From positions 41,735,648-41,799,647 of the forward strand of contig CM038221.1 in the NCBI GenBank assembly GCA_021442155.1: a stretch of 64,000 bases of DNA. Direction: 5' to 3'. A program made the position numbers and the translations under genes. This stretch comes from Cymbidium sinense. Its lineage: Eukaryota > Streptophyta > Magnoliopsida > Asparagales > Orchidaceae. Shown one piece after another: positions 62,241-64,000 of the stretch (its first letter is position 1; each line of letters begins with the position of its first letter). The notes below the pieces were generated by a model. It was not told the origin of the DNA, made no database searches, and saw only the letters and a list, made by a program, of their open reading frames with translations.

Positions 62241-63239
62241 TATCTGGTTCTATTAGAGTAATCCTTGGGGATACTTCTGATCCTCTTAAGACCAAAGAAG
62301 GTTGGAATATTTTCTTATCCCGTACCTCTAAGAAAATTATCTTTAAGATCAAGAAACTTTCTCTATAGGTGCCTGAAGCAGTTCAAACCTCCAATACCAA
62401 GGGAGGTTTGCTAGTTATAAAGGACAATTTGAGGAGGGTGGAAGCCCAATTGCTACCAGCAGTAGCAGTCTACCACACTTGCCTAAGATAGATCTGTAGC
62501 ACAACCACCATTCGAGTATAGCACTCCTCCCACCATTGCAGCTACTACCTCCTCTACTTGCTCCTCTTCTACTGGCAATAAGCATTATATCCATAGATGA
62601 TGGCACCAAACCCTTAACTCCACTTACTTTACTTAATTTCTATCATGTACCTCCACCTAAATTAAAGAAATTAATGAAGAAAGCTGATTCAACTTACATT
62701 ATTTCTATTTCTGATGCTCCTGATTTAATTCTCATAGAAAATTATCCAAGTCTAAATAATAATACCTCAAATAATTTTGATCCATTCCTCTCTGATTCAG
62801 AATTAGATTTTCCTTCTCTAAATCAATCGACTTCACCGCTTGAATTTACTTGGAGTCATCTGACTCCAAGGATCCTGTAGAAGATGTCGTAGGTATACCC
62901 GATGAGCAGGTATAATTTTCCATAAACTCATTATTCCAAGAAGCCACTAAAGTCAACCTGAATAGTGGCAAAGTTCTATCTCCTACGTAGCATCTCAAGA
63001 TAAGGGTAAATAGGTCATTGGTTCTAGTGAGCAGATAGCCTCTCCATAAAATGATCCACCTATAGATATGTTTGTGGAGGACCAACCAGAGTTGATTACA
63101 ATATCCTATCACATCTTAGAAAGTTGCTAGCTAAGTTAAGCATATATGATGCCCCTATCTTATCCAAAAAGATAAGGGAATATCTAGTCAAAGCCTTGCT
63201 TAATCTAGAGATATGCTTAGCTCAGTTGAATGCTACTAA
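62241..63239 (+). pseudogene. Gag-protease spacer of element 3
   Basis: An open frame at 62536-62880 (114 codons; rich in Leu and Pro, then in Ser and Asn, with SDAPDLILIENYPSLNNN and SDSELDFPSLNQ) lies between gag and protease. The protease lead-in LLAKLSIYDAPILSKKIREY follows near 63120-63190. No known domain is visible in the open frame. Similar but more damaged sequence exists at the same place in elements 1 and 2, so it is probably a variable stretch of the polyprotein. Confidence 0.5.
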
Positions 63240-63602
63240 AGAGGAAGCACACTACTCAAAAGACCTCTTAGAGTTACATTCAATGATGAAGACCTACTTC
63301 TAGGGATGATCGAGTATAACCATCCTCTTTACATTATAGTGGATGTTGGCATATTATCCAAAGTTAAGGTTGACTCAGGTGCATCAGTCAATATTATGAG
63401 TCTAAGAACTCTTGCCTACTTGAGGATTGACATCTCTAAACTCCAAAAGGAGAGGATGATGTTGAAAGGATTTAATGAACAAGGTGAGAGGGCCTTAGGC
63501 TCTATGGTGTTGCCACTAAAGATAGATGATTGGAAGACTGAAGCCAAATTTCACATAATACACTCGAATACATCTTTCAATTCTTTTCTTGGGAGACCAT
63601 AG
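63240..63602 (+). pseudogene. Aspartic protease of element 3, core intact
   Basis: The open frame at 63306-63602 (98 codons) has VDSGASVNIMSLRTL with the catalytic Asp at residue 23, then LRIDISKL, and ends SFNSFLGRP. This is a retroviral-type aspartic protease, which would cut the Gag-Pol polyprotein and work as a dimer. It is the only one of the three copies with an unaltered D-S-G-A box. The stop TAG at 63600-63602 stands where element 1 has a Trp codon (YPWIH), so TGG to TAG is the simplest cause. The frame then stays open for about 45 codons (IHENNMISSFLYQCIKF and on). Upstream of 63306 the frame is shifted. Confidence 0.82.
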
Positions 63603-64000
63603 ATACACGAGAACAATATGATTTCATCCTTTTTGTATCAGTGCATCAAGTTCACGAGATGTAGAATCAAGTATTATCTCAAAGGAGATCTTAAACTATT
63701 TTTAGTTCATGAGGCCGGGATATATAAAGATGCAGCCTAGTACCTTCCCCAAAACCAAAAAGTCTATTCTTGCAAACTTAGTCAAAATATCTATGTGCGA
63801 GAAAAAGAAAAAGAAAGAAAAGAAAAGGAAAAAAGAAAAAAGAAAAGGAAAAATAAAAGAAATAAGTAAATGAAATCAAAAAGAAAAGGGAACGAGAAAT
63901 AGACTCAAGGGTTGAAGTAGAGCTTGAGATTAGATTCCACCCAAAGTTCATTACTCCATTCGAACAAGTGGGGAGTATGACCCAAACTGCACCAGGATGA
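63603..64000 (+). pseudogene. Protease end and K/E-rich linker of element 3, cut by the window
   Basis: This continues the protease region and then enters a Lys/Glu-rich tract (63785-63875; AAGAAAAGGAAAAA-type repeats), as in elements 1 and 2. RT should follow to the right of the window. At least three stops are present in the reading frame. Confidence 0.6.

Larger units (their letters stand above)
52371..64000 (+). mobile_element. Element 3: Tat/Ogre-like element on the plus strand, 5' half only
   Basis: The order is 5' LTR (52371-57449), PBS, hairpin leader, upstream coding region, gag and protease, cut by the window edge in the protease-RT linker. It has the same family and the same gene order as element 1, in the opposite orientation. 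It sits inside the element 4 LTR, so it is younger than element 4. TTGGT at 52366-52370 is the predicted left target duplication. Confidence 0.9.

Overview
The window is plant nuclear DNA made almost entirely of decayed, nested LTR retrotransposons. I see no host gene, tRNA, rRNA or CRISPR array. The plant call rests on the element type: Ty3/gypsy proteins of the Athila/Tat (OTA) group with a second, plant-type RNase H, a PBS resembling tRNA-Asp, AT-rich sequence and layered nesting. I cannot name the species.

One family of giant Tat/Ogre-like elements accounts for nearly everything. Its LTR reads, in element sense, TGTTGACCTCA...AAACACCACA and is about 7.4 kb long. The best copy is a solo LTR at 33696-41087 (7392 bp) flanked by the 5-bp target duplication GTGAG.

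Layout. (1) 1-25872, minus strand: element 1. It has a 3' LTR (1-5676, left part outside), a 3' untranslated region with short repeats (5677-8376), broken pol (integrase, second RNase H, RNase H, RT), a linker, a protease remnant, gag and an upstream coding region (to 16837), a hairpin-array leader (16838-19302) and a 5' LTR (19303-25872). (2) 25873-46299, minus strand: older element 2. Its integrase is cut by element 1, its leader is deleted, and its 5' LTR (32533-33695 plus 41093-46299) is split by the solo LTR. (3) 46300-46870, plus strand: integrase C-terminal fragment of a different chromovirus/Tekay-type gypsy element, into which elements 2 and 4 inserted. (4) 46871-52370, minus strand: LTR of element 4. 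(5) 52371-64000, plus strand: element 3, inserted in the element 4 LTR, with 5' LTR, PBS (duplicated), hairpin leader, gag and protease. It runs off the window.

All coding regions carry stops or frameshifts, so none is a functional gene. The most unusual signal is in the leader between PBS and gag of elements 1 and 3: a tandem array of roughly 75-100 bp units. Each unit contains an inverted repeat around a conserved loop, and the stem sequence changes from unit to unit while pairing is kept. Other points of note are a dense TTGAC(C) cluster in U3, a unit of about 250 bp present once, twice or three times in different LTR copies, and a tandem duplication that spans the LTR end and PBS of element 3.
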